Shown one piece after another: positions 17,471 to 26,795 of a stretch of 64,000 nt of DNA. The notes below the pieces were generated by a model, which was not told the DNA's origin, did no database searches, and saw only the letters and a list, made by a program, of their open reading frames with translations. Both the position numbers and the translations under genes were made by a program. Numbering within the stretch: position 1 is the first letter of the stretch; the number at the start of each line of letters is the position of its first letter. The DNA lies in assembly GCA_937988885.1 (NCBI GenBank), contig CALKHR010000110.1, positions 163,341-227,340 on the forward strand. Reading direction: 5' to 3'. This DNA comes from an uncultured Roseiflexaceae bacterium. GTDB taxonomy: Bacteria > Chloroflexota > Chloroflexia > Chloroflexales > Roseiflexaceae.

Positions 17471-19330
17471 ATGGCTAACACAGGCCCTACTCGTAAGAAA
17501 CGTCGATTCAGCCGCCGCGCATTGATTTGGGCGGGGGTCATTATTGTCCTCCTCGGTGTGTGTGTTGGAGGAGGTGCTTGGCTGCAAAGCTCAATGGCAG
17601 CCTCGGCTCAGCAAGCAGCCCTGGCACAATGGAAAGTGGAAACTGCGCAAAGTGGCACTATTGAGGCTTCGGTAAGCGCTACTGGAAATATTGAGCCAAA
17701 GGCGCAGGCAAATCTCAATTTTGCGATAACAGGTACTGTTACTGAGATTTTAGTCAAACCTGGTGATCGTGTTCAAAAAGGCCAGCCGTTGGCACGTATC
17801 GACACTACAGATCTGAAACTACAGCTTGAACAGGCCGAAGCTACGCTGAAGCAGGCTCAGGCCGACCGTGTGGATCTGATGGACGGCGCTACGCCGCAAG
17901 AGATTGCAAACGCTGAACTCCGCTTGCAGCAAGCGCGCGCTCAGTACCAACAGACGGCTGGCAGCGTGACACAGGCGGATATTGCTGCGGCACGTGCCCG
18001 TCTGGAGGCTGCACAAGCTAACTTGGCCGCTCTGGAAGCAGGGAATACAGATGAAAAAGCTGCTGAATTGAGCTTGCAGCAGGCGCTGACGCAGTTGCAA
18101 GCACAGCGCGATCAGCTTTCGGCAGCCAAGACGAGCGCGCAGTTGCGCATGGAGCAAAACGCCAATTCGCTTGCCCAAGCGCAAACGGCGTATTCGACTG
18201 CCAAGCAGAATTGGGAGTATGTACAGGAGACGGGGCGAGATCCGCTTTCGCGCATTACCGACCCTGCCACTGGCAAGTCCTCGAACACGAAGGTGAGCGA
18301 GCAGCAGCGCCAGCAATACTACCAAGCGTTTGTGCAGGCTCAAACGGCAATGCAAAATGCGGAGAAGGCACTCCAACAGTCACAAGTCGATTATGAGAAT
18401 GCACGCCAAGCCGAGATCACCGGTGTGCAAGTGGCCGAGCAGAATGTGATTAGCGCTCAGATGAGGCTCGATAGCCTACGTGCAGGAGGTCTCAATCAGC
18501 AGATCGCCAGCGCCCGCGCCGAGGTCGCCGCTGCACAAGCTGCGCTCGATCAGTTGATCGGTGCACAGCGAGCGGGCAGCCTCAATGTCGCCCAAGCGGC
18601 TATCGATATCGCCCAGCAGGAGCTCGAAAACCTATCGGCGGAACCAAGTGCAAGCGCACTGGCCCGTGCCGATGCCGCTGTGGCAAACGCTGAAGTGGGC
18701 GTGCGTCAGGCTAAACTTGCGCTTGAGCGTGCGACGCTCACCGCGCCCTTCGATGGCACGATTGCACAGATCGGGATCAACGTCGGCGAATCGTCTGCAG
18801 CCGGCAGTGGCACAACTTCAAGCGCGATTGTGCTGGCCGATATCTCGTCCTTCCACATCGATGTGCCGATCGATGAGCTTGATATTGCTTTGGTCGAGGC
18901 TGGGCAAAAAGTGATTGTGACGCTGGATGCGTTGCCCGATGTGCAACTCAACGGCACAGTCACGAACGTCGAGCCGATCGCGACCCAGTCGAGCACTGGC
19001 ACCAATACGTACAACGTGACGATCGACATTGAGCCGACCGAGGCGACCTTGCGCTCCGGTATGACAGCATCGGTGCAGATCATCACTCAGCGACGAGAAA
19101 ATGTGGTGCTGGTACCCCGCCGTGCTATCCAAACCGAGGGCACCGAGATCTTCGTGCTGATCCCCACCGATGGGCCGCCGGATCTTCAGGCGATGCGCCC
19201 GGCTAGCGAACGTCGCGCGGTGACCTTGGGGCTGAGCAATGGTGAGCAGATCGAGATAACAAGCGGTCTACAGGCTGGCGAACAAGTGCTGGTGCAGGAT
19301 GTTGTGCAAACATTCAATCCGTTCAACTAG
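17471..19330 (+). CDS. MacA-like periplasmic adaptor / membrane fusion protein
   Basis: The protein has 619 residues. A basic N-terminus and one membrane anchor (about 15-37) precede a lipoyl-like half (TGTVTEILVKPGDRVQKGQP). A very long Ala/Gln-rich coiled-coil region (about 115-430) follows, then the second lipoyl half (ATLTAPFDGTIAQIGINVGE) and a beta-barrel region. The coiled coil is longer than in E. coli MacA. ATG 17471 follows AAGGAG. The gene opens a four-gene set with an ABC ATPase and two FtsX-type permeases, so it should connect the ABC transporter to the cell-envelope exterior. Substrates (peptides, macrolides, lipids) cannot be told from the sequence. Confidence 0.85.
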   Translation: MANTGPTRKKRRFSRRALIWAGVIIVLLGVCVGGGAWLQSSMAASAQQAALAQWKVETAQSGTIEASVSATGNIEPKAQANLNFAITGTVTEILVKPGDRVQKGQPLARIDTTDLKLQLEQAEATLKQAQADRVDLMDGATPQEIANAELRLQQARAQYQQTAGSVTQADIAAARARLEAAQANLAALEAGNTDEKAAELSLQQALTQLQAQRDQLSAAKTSAQLRMEQNANSLAQAQTAYSTAKQNWEYVQETGRDPLSRITDPATGKSSNTKVSEQQRQQYYQAFVQAQTAMQNAEKALQQSQVDYENARQAEITGVQVAEQNVISAQMRLDSLRAGGLNQQIASARAEVAAAQAALDQLIGAQRAGSLNVAQAAIDIAQQELENLSAEPSASALARADAAVANAEVGVRQAKLALERATLTAPFDGTIAQIGINVGESSAAGSGTTSSAIVLADISSFHIDVPIDELDIALVEAGQKVIVTLDALPDVQLNGTVTNVEPIATQSSTGTNTYNVTIDIEPTEATLRSGMTASVQIITQRRENVVLVPRRAIQTEGTEIFVLIPTDGPPDLQAMRPASERRAVTLGLSNGEQIEITSGLQAGEQVLVQDVVQTFNPFN

Positions 19331-19392
19331 GTAGCGGCATTGTATCGCAGCGGAAGGCGATTTCGCCCTCCATTCCGCAGAAAGTTATAGAT

Positions 19393-20163
19393 ATGAGTGC
19401 GTTGATCGAAGTTCGCAATTTGGTGAAATCCTACCAAATGGGCGATGTGGAAGTGCAAGCACTGCGCGGTGTCTCGCTCACGATCTCCGAAGGGGAGATG
19501 GTGGCAATTATGGGACCATCGGGCAGCGGCAAAAGCACGCTTATGAATATCATTGGTTGCCTGGATCAGCCCACCAGCGGGGAATATCTGCTCGACGGCG
19601 TCGATGTCGGCTCGCTCAGCGATAATCAATTGGCGGCGATCCGCAACCAGAAGATCGGCTTTGTGTTCCAGCAGTATATGTTGCTGCAACGCACGACTGC
19701 ACTGCGCAATGTCGAGTTGCCGCTGATCTATGGAGGCAGCGGCAACCGACGCGCAAAGGCGATGGAAGCGCTCAGGGCCGTGGGCATGGGCGAACGTATG
19801 GACCACAAGCCCAACGAGCTCTCGGGTGGGCAGCAGCAGCGCGTGGCGATTGCGCGGGCATTGGTCAACAACCCACGCATCATTATGGCCGACGAGCCAA
19901 CCGGCGCGTTGGACTCCCGCACGGGCGCCGAGATTATGGGCATCTTCCAGCAATTGAACCGTGAGCAGGGTATCACAATCATCCTGGTGACTCACGATCC
20001 CGAGGTGGCTCGATACGCCCAACGCTCTATCTTGATTCGCGATGGCATGGTGGCTGGCGATGAGATCAATCACGACCAGATTCTGATCAAGCCAGCATCC
20101 CACAATGCCAACACCAACGAAGAAGCTGAGGTTGTTGCTGATGAAGCGACCACAGCATCGTAG
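19393..20163 (+). CDS. ABC transporter ATPase, MacB/LolD family
   Basis: This 256-residue ATPase has Walker A GPSGSGKSTLMNIIG, signature LSGGQQQRVAIARAL, Walker B IIMADEPTGALD and a switch His in LVTHD. This is the pattern of LolD/MacB-type ATPases that drive mechanotransmission by FtsX-like permeases. About 25 extra acidic residues follow the core domain. It sits 62 bp after the adaptor gene and 9 bp before the first permease, in one operon. It must serve the permease at 21457, and the one at 20173 if that still functions. Confidence 0.9.
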   Translation: MSALIEVRNLVKSYQMGDVEVQALRGVSLTISEGEMVAIMGPSGSGKSTLMNIIGCLDQPTSGEYLLDGVDVGSLSDNQLAAIRNQKIGFVFQQYMLLQRTTALRNVELPLIYGGSGNRRAKAMEALRAVGMGERMDHKPNELSGGQQQRVAIARALVNNPRIIMADEPTGALDSRTGAEIMGIFQQLNREQGITIILVTHDPEVARYAQRSILIRDGMVAGDEINHDQILIKPASHNANTNEEAEVVADEATTAS

Positions 20164-20172
20164 GGCGAATAT

Positions 20173-21423
20173 ATGAATATTATCGAATCCATTCGTATCG
20201 CGTGGACGGCCTTACTCGCCAATAAACTTCGTTCGCTGCTGACCATGCTGGGGATGATCATCGGCGTGGGCGCAGTGATCGGCATGTTGGCGATTGGAAA
20301 CGGCATGCAGCAGTTTCTTAATAGCCAATTCAGTAGTTTGGGTATTGGCACATTCTACGTGTTACCGTTCATCAATACGCGCGAGGTCAATGTCCAACAA
20401 CAGGCAAGGTTGACCTACGACGATGCGCAGGCGCTGTTAGCCCCCGGTGTTGCACCAGCCGTGAAAGCGGTGTCGGTTGAGTTTGGAGGCAGCGGGTTGG
20501 TGCGCGCCAACGGAAAGAGCAATACCTACAGCGTGCGTGCTGTTACACCGAGTGTGTTCAGTATCACCGACAACCCACTCGGTGCTGGGCGCTATTACAC
20601 CGAGGCCGAAGAACAGACAGGTGCTCGTGTTGCCGTAGTGGGCCGCGAGGTCGCCACAACTCTGTTCGACACGATGGCGTTGGCGATTGGCCAGCACCTG
20701 ACGATCAACGGCGTAACCTTTGAGGTGATCGGTGTAATCGATCCCGTTGGAGAGGGCGGGCCAGATGGCGATCCGGGGCGCATCATCATGATCCCCTATC
20801 GCACAGGGCGTAATTGGCTCTTCCGTAATCAAATGACACCGCGGGTCAATACGAATACAGTCATAGTGCAGGCTAAAGATACCGAAAGCGTTGACGAAGC
20901 TATCGCGCAAACCACGGCGTTGCTGCGCCAACGGCATCGCCTCACGTATCAAGATAACGATTTTACTATCGTCGACGTTGGGCAAATCACTGGCACGATT
21001 AACTCGATCATTGGTGGATTTAACGCGTTCCTGAGCCTCGTCGCGGGTATCTCATTGCTTGTGGGTGGCATCGGCATTATGAATATTATGCTGGTCTCGG
21101 TCAGTGAGCGCACCCGCGAGATCGGGCTACGCAAAGCGGTCGGCGCGCGGCGTCAGGATATTTTGATGCAGTTCCTGATCGAGGCATTGGTGCTCTGCCT
21201 GACGTGAGGCTTTATCGGCATCGTTTTGGGGTATCTGCTCTCGTTCCTGGGCACGTTCGTGTTAGTGACGCTGTTCCAGGCCGAAGGCGCAAATGCAAGC
21301 GTGACATTGAGTGCTATCGCGCTTGCGACAGCCATCTCAAGCGCGATCGGCATTTTCTTTGGCTTCTGGCCCGCGCTGCAAGCCTCAAGGCTCAACCCAA
21401 TCGAGGCTCTGCGGTATGAATAA
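20173..21423 (+). pseudogene. MacB-like FtsX-family permease interrupted by an in-frame TGA
   Basis: The frame begins MNIIESIRIAWTALLANK and stays open for 344 residues to a TGA at 21205-21207. The same frame then continues to TAA at 21421-21423 with the expected end (GYLLSFLGTF to RLNPIEALRYE). The tandem paralogue at 21457 reads LCLVGGLLGVVLGYLL where this gene reads LCLT-stop-GFIGIVLGYLL, so TGA replaces a Gly codon, which one G-to-T change would explain. The truncated protein would lose the third and fourth membrane helices of the FtsX core. It is a pseudogene, a recent mutation or a sequencing error; stop readthrough is less likely. Confidence 0.85.
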
Positions 21424-21456
21424 CACAGCTTTGTGGGCTTTGTTGGTGAGAATATT

Positions 21457-22716
21457 ATGAATATTATCGAGTCGTTCCGTATTGCGTGGACCGCTCTGAT
21501 GAGCAATAAATCACGAGCTCTGCTGACAATGCTGGGCATCATCATCGGCGTTGGCGCTGTGATCGGGATGCTCTCGATCGGCAATGGCATGATCCAGGCT
21601 ATCACCGCCGATTTCGAGCGACTAGGCGCTGGGGTGTTCTACGTTTCGCCGCAGGTGCGACGTACCGATGCCAATGATACCCAACAGCCACGCCTTACTG
21701 CGAGCGACGCCGAGGCGATTCGCCAATCAGGCATAACCACGGCGGTCAAGGATGTGGCGATCTCGTATAGCAGCAATGGGATTATTAGTGCTGGTCGAGA
21801 GCGTTACTCCTTCGTAGTTCAGAGTGTTACGCCCAATTATTTTGTCATTGGCGATAATCAGTTAAAGAGCGGCAGTTATTTCACCGATTCCGATGATCGT
21901 GCGCGTGCTCGTGTCGCGCTGCTCGGCTCCGAAGTGGCCTCCACCCTGTTTGGCAGCAATCTCGATCCAGTTGGTCGGCGCATCACAATCGATAATGTGA
22001 CCTTCCAAGTGATCGGTGTGCTAGAGAATCAGCCGAGCTTACTTGCACCAAGTTTCAATGGCCCTGAAACGCGGGTGTACGTACCCTACCAAACCGGGCG
22101 CGCTCGTCTGTTCCGCAATAGCATCACCTCGCGGGTCGATGTCGATGAGTTGACGGTGCAAGCACTGAATAAAGACCAAGTTGAGCTTGCGATGACCCAG
22201 ACCACTGAGTTGTTACGCCAACGACATCGGCTCGCACCTAATCAAAACACCGATTTTACGGTATCGAACCCGGCAGACCAGTTGGCAACCATCAATGCGG
22301 TGCTGCTTGGCCTCAACGGTTTCTTAGGGTTGATCGCTGGCATTGCGCTGTTGGTGGGTGGCATCGGCATTATGAACATTATGCTGGTCTCGGTCACGCA
22401 GCGTACCCGCGAGATCGGGTTGCGCAAGGCGGTGGGCGCACCACGACGCGCTATCTTGCAGCAGTTCTTGATCGAATCGTTAGTATTGTGCTTGGTTGGA
22501 GGTCTGCTCGGCGTTGTGCTGGGCTATCTGCTGACCTTCGCTGGCACGTATGTGATCCAGAACGTCTTCTTGCTCAGCGGCGCAGAAGCGGTAGTGAACC
22601 CAAGCTCGATTGTGCTGGCGATGGGTATTTCAACCGCCACCGGCATCATGTTCGGGTTCTGGCCAGCCTGGCGCGCTTCGCGTTTGCAGCCTGTGCAGGC
22701 GCTGCGCAGCGAATAG
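21457..22716 (+). CDS. MacB-like FtsX-family permease
   Basis: The protein has 419 residues. One N-terminal membrane helix (LLTMLGIIIGVGAVIGML) is followed by a large extracytoplasmic domain (about 45-270). Three C-terminal helices include the FtsX signature GIGIMNIMLVSVTQRTREIGLRKA. I chose ATG 21457 over 21433 because it matches the start of the paralogue upstream. It is a tandem paralogue of the interrupted permease. The two may once have formed a heterodimer, and loss of the first would force this one to work alone. A strong terminator follows. Confidence 0.9.
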   Translation: MNIIESFRIAWTALMSNKSRALLTMLGIIIGVGAVIGMLSIGNGMIQAITADFERLGAGVFYVSPQVRRTDANDTQQPRLTASDAEAIRQSGITTAVKDVAISYSSNGIISAGRERYSFVVQSVTPNYFVIGDNQLKSGSYFTDSDDRARARVALLGSEVASTLFGSNLDPVGRRITIDNVTFQVIGVLENQPSLLAPSFNGPETRVYVPYQTGRARLFRNSITSRVDVDELTVQALNKDQVELAMTQTTELLRQRHRLAPNQNTDFTVSNPADQLATINAVLLGLNGFLGLIAGIALLVGGIGIMNIMLVSVTQRTREIGLRKAVGAPRRAILQQFLIESLVLCLVGGLLGVVLGYLLTFAGTYVIQNVFLLSGAEAVVNPSSIVLAMGISTATGIMFGFWPAWRASRLQPVQALRSE

Positions 22717-22740
22717 CTGCATCTCCCCTTCGAGGACATA

Positions 22741-22770
22741 AAAGCGGTGGAGCGCTCCACCGCTTTTGTA
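22741..22770. terminator. Bidirectional terminator between convergent genes
   Basis: A perfect 26-base palindrome (22741-22766, centre AGCGCT) has A-rich and T-rich flanks. It lies between the + strand permease stop and the - strand protease stop and can end transcripts from both sides. Confidence 0.85.
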
Positions 22771-22795
22771 TTGCCCATCTGCTGAATGACAGAGT

Positions 22796-25700
22796 TCATT
22801 TACGCACAACTGGCAGAAACGATCGGTTCACTTCCACGTCGAGCGGCACAACCTCCGATTGCATGGTGGTAGCGTTCAGTTCGTGCAGTAACAGCAGCCC
22901 TTTTGCCTGATTGTGCAGCCAACCACCACGATTAATCTGCAGTTGCACGGCGGTGCCTGGCGCAGCGTTGAACACGGGCGGGCCACCCAAACTGATCGCT
23001 GGTATGGCCGGATCGTAGCTGTGCGTGTACGAGATATCGCCCACCCCAATCAACTCGCGAGTGTACACTTCTACGACATATGTAAACCGACTACGCCCGG
23101 GCCTCAACCCCAAATCCCAAGCCCGCACGGGCAGGACAATCACCGAGGAGTTGTAGGGCGCGTTCGCACTGGCAGTGGAGATGGCGTTGATCGGGTAGGT
23201 GCTCACCAAGCGCTGAGTGGTGCGAAGATCGTAGAGCGCAGCCACAAACACGTCGTTCGGGTCGCCGTTCCGGGCCTGGCCCAGCGACGAGTTGATCAGG
23301 GCGAAATCGGCCCACTGATCGTTATTCGTGTCGAACAAAATCTGGAACTGCGTATCGTGCGGCAATGGCGTCGTCCATGGCCCAAATGTCGCCAGCCCGA
23401 AGTAGATCAACGAGTCTTCGCGCAGGCCCGTGGCGCCCGTCACATTACTGCCCAATCCGATGTACTTCAGGTCGCCAGCATCGCGCATGCCCTGGGTATG
23501 GCTATCGTTAAAATTGATCTCGTGCAGTTCGAGCGCCCAAGTGCGCGGCACAAACGCAGGGTTTTGCGTGCCCTGCCCCTGCAGCCGCAACGTGGCTGTG
23601 GTCGCATTGAGCGGCACGCTCAGCGGCCCCTCGGCCCGTATCTGAGCGACGGGGCGTGGAGCAAGGTAGTAGGGCACCTGAAGCGTATCAGGGCCGCTCA
23701 GCACCAAATAGCCACTGTGTTCGTTGATGAACTGCCGCGCTGCACCCTCCTGCGTGGCAGACGTCGCCGGATCAAGCGTGCGATTCAGCTCGCTCGCCTT
23801 GATCGTGGCGATCACCGCGAATGTGTTACTGCCGTTCGGCGGGACCGTGATCTGCGTTACCGTCGAGGTCAGCGTGATGCCCGAGGCCGTGACCACATCG
23901 GTGAAGCTGATGTTGTAGGTGGCGGGTGTGTCGCGCTTGTTCACCACCCGCACGTTCCTCACCTGCGTACTGGAGCCGATCACTTCGGGGAAGCCGAACG
24001 AGATGCTGACCAGTCCGGGCGTATCGGCGTTGAAGGCGACGCTCTTGGCTTGCGTGGCGGCGGGCAGCACGATGCGGCCAGCGCCCTGACGGCTCGGCGA
24101 GTACAGCGCGCCCGTTTGGCCGTTGACCCGCGCCCGCACATTGGCGGTGTTCATCACCAGCGCCTTGAGCTCCTCGACGCTCCAATCGGGGTGCAACTGC
24201 CGCAACAGCGCCATCGCGCCCGCCACATGTGGTGTCGCCATCGAAGTGCCGTTGAAGCTCGTGCCCGCATTGCCGGTGCCATATTTGGCCGAGAAAACCG
24301 TATCCCCGGGTGCACTGATATCAGGCTTGAGCGCCCCATCGCCGCGCCGTGGCCCCCGCGACGAGAACGACGAGATCGCATCGACCAAGCTCGTATCGAC
24401 GTTGCGGTACGTATCGTTGTAGGCGCCCGTCAACGTCACACGGAGGCCACCCGCCGCATTCAGATGCGATTTTATCAGCGCGCCATCGGCCTGTGTGATC
24501 ATCATCGATGGAATGCGAATGGTGGTGGTGATCGCCGGATCGTCGCCAGCGGCTGCGGGGAAGCCAGGAACGTTGTTCGCGATCAGCACGCCGATCGCGC
24601 CCGCCACCTGCGCGTGGTAGACCTTGGTTTTGAGCGAACAACCGCCCCGATCAACCAGCGCGATGTTGCCCCGCAACAGCGTGGTGTTGGCTGAATTGAA
24701 GGCTGCGCAGCCATTCGTCTGTTGATTGCCTGGATAGCGCACCGTGCCCGTGACAGGGCCGCTGCTGGTCAACTGGAAGCCGAATCCTGCCTCGTAGGCG
24801 GGGTACAGGCCAGCAATCTCAGCGGGCGCGTTCACGCGCATCGCCCCTGTGATCGCCGTGCTGTCGATGGAGGAGGCCACGCTGATCGCCCAAGTGGCAG
24901 TAGAGGGGTTCCCCACGTTGAAAAACGTATCACTCGAGTTGCCAGCCGCCGCCACCACGATCACGCCAGCCAAGGCCGCATTGTTGGCCGCAACCACATC
25001 GCCATCGTAATCGGGGGAGCCGAACGGCGCGCCGAGCGACAGGTTCACCACATCCAGATGATCGCTGAAATCGTAATCGCCGTTGGGATCAGTGGCCCAT
25101 TCCAGCGCCCAAGCAACGAGCGCCGTCGTGCCACTGCAGCCGAACACGCGCAGCGCGTACAGGTCGGCGAGCGGCGCGACCCCCGGGCCGATCCGCATGG
25201 TATTGGTGGGCACACCTGTGGCATTCCACGGCCCGCGATACGTCGTACCGTTCGCGTTCACGCCATAGCCGCCCACCGTGCCAGCGACATGCGTGCCGTG
25301 GCCGTTGCAATCCATCGGGTCGGGATCAGACTTCGGCAGGAACGTTTCGAGCGTGCTGGCGTTGTAGTCGTCGCCAGCGAAGTCGTAGCCGCCAACGATT
25401 TTGGGGCCGGGGAAACCGACCGAATCGGTGATCACCAGGGTGTTGTTACGAGTGTAATCGGCGGCGAGGCCCGAGCCACCAAACATCGTGTGAATGTAAT
25501 CGATGCCCGTATCGAGCACGCCAATTTTGATGCGTTCGCCCCGCAGTGGCACGCCGGCGCTCCATAGCTGCGGCGCGCCGATCAGCGGCACACTGGAGCT
25601 ATTGTCGATCGATTTGGGGATTAACGGCGAGATCTGGCGCACTGATGGCGACCGCTCAAGCTCGGCGACCCGATTGGCTGGCACATACGCCGCAATCGCA

Positions 25701-26056
25701 TTGAGCGTGCGTTGCAGGCGATAGGCCACTTGGCCACCTACCTGATCGATGCGCGGCAACAGGGCATCCTGGGCAGAGGTAACGATGCGCGCCTGTTGAA
25801 GCGTGGTTTGCCGAGCGAGTGTGGGCGATTGTGAACGTTGTGCGGCTGCCTGCGCGATGAGCACCGGCAGATCCCACAGTTCAATCAATACGCCAACTGG
25901 CTGATCACTCGTGCGTAGGCCAGTGCCTTCTGGCAGATACAGCCCGTTGATGGGGGGCTGGGGTGCGGGAGAAGCAGGTGTCGCACCGACTGCGTTTGGC
26001 AGCATTGTCGCTACGAGTAGGATGAGCAGAAACGAGCGCAGATGAGTTGCAACCAC
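22796..26056 (-). CDS. Secreted subtilisin-family (S8) serine protease with PA insert
   Basis: The protein has 1086 residues. A signal peptide (hydrophobic core FLLILLVATML, cleavage near AVGA) is followed by a propeptide region with an inhibitor-like segment. The catalytic triad is Asp182 (GVLDTGID), His253 (GHGTHVAG) and Ser605 (NGTSMATPHVAG). A PA domain lies between His and Ser (IALVDRGGCSLKTK). About 430 residues of beta-rich C-terminal domains end in SFLPVVRK. I chose GTG 26056 because GGGGAGGAG lies 5 to 8 bases upstream; the ATG at 26083 would place that site inside the coding region. It should act outside the cell as a broad protease, which suits a predatory or degradative lifestyle (inference). 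Confidence 0.92.
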   Translation of the reverse strand: MVATHLRSFLLILLVATMLPNAVGATPASPAPQPPINGLYLPEGTGLRTSDQPVGVLIELWDLPVLIAQAAAQRSQSPTLARQTTLQQARIVTSAQDALLPRIDQVGGQVAYRLQRTLNAIAAYVPANRVAELERSPSVRQISPLIPKSIDNSSSVPLIGAPQLWSAGVPLRGERIKIGVLDTGIDYIHTMFGGSGLAADYTRNNTLVITDSVGFPGPKIVGGYDFAGDDYNASTLETFLPKSDPDPMDCNGHGTHVAGTVGGYGVNANGTTYRGPWNATGVPTNTMRIGPGVAPLADLYALRVFGCSGTTALVAWALEWATDPNGDYDFSDHLDVVNLSLGAPFGSPDYDGDVVAANNAALAGVIVVAAAGNSSDTFFNVGNPSTATWAISVASSIDSTAITGAMRVNAPAEIAGLYPAYEAGFGFQLTSSGPVTGTVRYPGNQQTNGCAAFNSANTTLLRGNIALVDRGGCSLKTKVYHAQVAGAIGVLIANNVPGFPAAAGDDPAITTTIRIPSMMITQADGALIKSHLNAAGGLRVTLTGAYNDTYRNVDTSLVDAISSFSSRGPRRGDGALKPDISAPGDTVFSAKYGTGNAGTSFNGTSMATPHVAGAMALLRQLHPDWSVEELKALVMNTANVRARVNGQTGALYSPSRQGAGRIVLPAATQAKSVAFNADTPGLVSISFGFPEVIGSSTQVRNVRVVNKRDTPATYNISFTDVVTASGITLTSTVTQITVPPNGSNTFAVIATIKASELNRTLDPATSATQEGAARQFINEHSGYLVLSGPDTLQVPYYLAPRPVAQIRAEGPLSVPLNATTATLRLQGQGTQNPAFVPRTWALELHEINFNDSHTQGMRDAGDLKYIGLGSNVTGATGLREDSLIYFGLATFGPWTTPLPHDTQFQILFDTNNDQWADFALINSSLGQARNGDPNDVFVAALYDLRTTQRLVSTYPINAISTASANAPYNSSVIVLPVRAWDLGLRPGRSRFTYVVEVYTRELIGVGDISYTHSYDPAIPAISLGGPPVFNAAPGTAVQLQINRGGWLHNQAKGLLLLHELNATTMQSEVVPLDVEVNRSFLPVVRK

Positions 26057-26091
26057 AAAAGCTCCTCCCCTCAGAGAAAGCACCCAAGAAA

Positions 26092-26391
26092 TTAGAGAAC
26101 GTAGCCGCGTTTTCGAGCAACCTCTTCTTTATGCTTGCGGAACAACACATCACGCTCGACACCTTTCAGTTCGCGTGAATATGTGTTGAGAATGCGATCA
26201 ACCTCGGCGTCGATCTCATCTTCGATCTGCAGATCCGCCACGATAAAGTCGTAAATCTCGCGCACGCGAGCCGCACGGCCAGTACCGGGTCGGCTACCAG
26301 GCGCGTCTTTATACGCCAGTAAACCGCGTTGGGCCAGTTCATCGTGCAAACGCTCAGAGATACGGCGAATCTTATCTTCGCTTAGACGCAT
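26092..26391 (-). CDS. DUF507 family protein
   Basis: This 99-residue, highly charged helical protein starts MRLSEDKIRRISERLHDEL, the typical opening of DUF507, and ends near RKHKEEVARKRGYVL. The family is short, cytosolic and of unknown function. The ATG is preceded by GGGAGGTG. The stop lies 35 bp before the protease start on the same strand, so the two could share a transcript, although a functional link is not evident. Confidence 0.8.
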   Translation of the reverse strand: MRLSEDKIRRISERLHDELAQRGLLAYKDAPGSRPGTGRAARVREIYDFIVADLQIEDEIDAEVDRILNTYSRELKGVERDVLFRKHKEEVARKRGYVL

Positions 26392-26495
26392 AGCACCTCC
26401 CAGTAGGCAATTCAGGTCGCAGTGCCACGAATGACAGTGTTAGAAGATTCATACCATTGTTTGCAGCCAGGCGCAACTAGCTCACGCGAGACCAT

Positions 26496-26795
26496 TCAGG
26501 GCTTTTGGGCAGCAGAATCGCCAAGGGGAATGTGTACAATCGAGATCACATGCCACGATGTGCCCTGCTGATGCGCCCATACGTTGATGGCGGTCCGCTT
26601 GACGGGCATCGTGCGCCACGGGTAGGAATCGCTGCCGATCCGTACAATGAATTGAAACGGCGTTCTTGGAGGAAAGTGCCATAGTATTTCCGGGGCAATG
26701 CCCTGACGCACCGCTAATCCTAATGTTCCACACGATAGCACCACTGCCATCACCACCGTCAGAACCACGAGCGAAACCAGTGAAATGCGTGACAT
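26496..26795 (-). CDS. Small membrane-anchored or secreted protein of unknown function
   Basis: This 99-residue protein begins with a hydrophobic segment (VSLVVLTVVMAVVLSCGTLG) that is either an uncleaved anchor or a weak lipoprotein signal, since a Cys sits near its end but the lipobox is poor. The rest is a small polar domain with several Trp and Pro residues. Its start has a clear ribosome binding site (GGAGGCGGAG). I do not recognise the family. It stands alone between DUF507 and a long gene-free region. Confidence 0.55.
   Translation of the reverse strand: MSRISLVSLVVLTVVMAVVLSCGTLGLAVRQGIAPEILWHFPPRTPFQFIVRIGSDSYPWRTMPVKRTAINVWAHQQGTSWHVISIVHIPLGDSAAQKP

Noticed and set aside
21205..21207. 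UGA as selenocysteine codon in the first permease
   Set aside because: The paralogue has Gly here and the position is in a membrane helix; no functional reason or SECIS-like hairpin is evident.
22913..24694. Long + strand open frame of 593 codons opposite the subtilase gene
   Set aside because: It is the antisense shadow of a GC-rich gene with clear catalytic motifs; its product is rich in Arg/His with no domain and no ribosome binding site.
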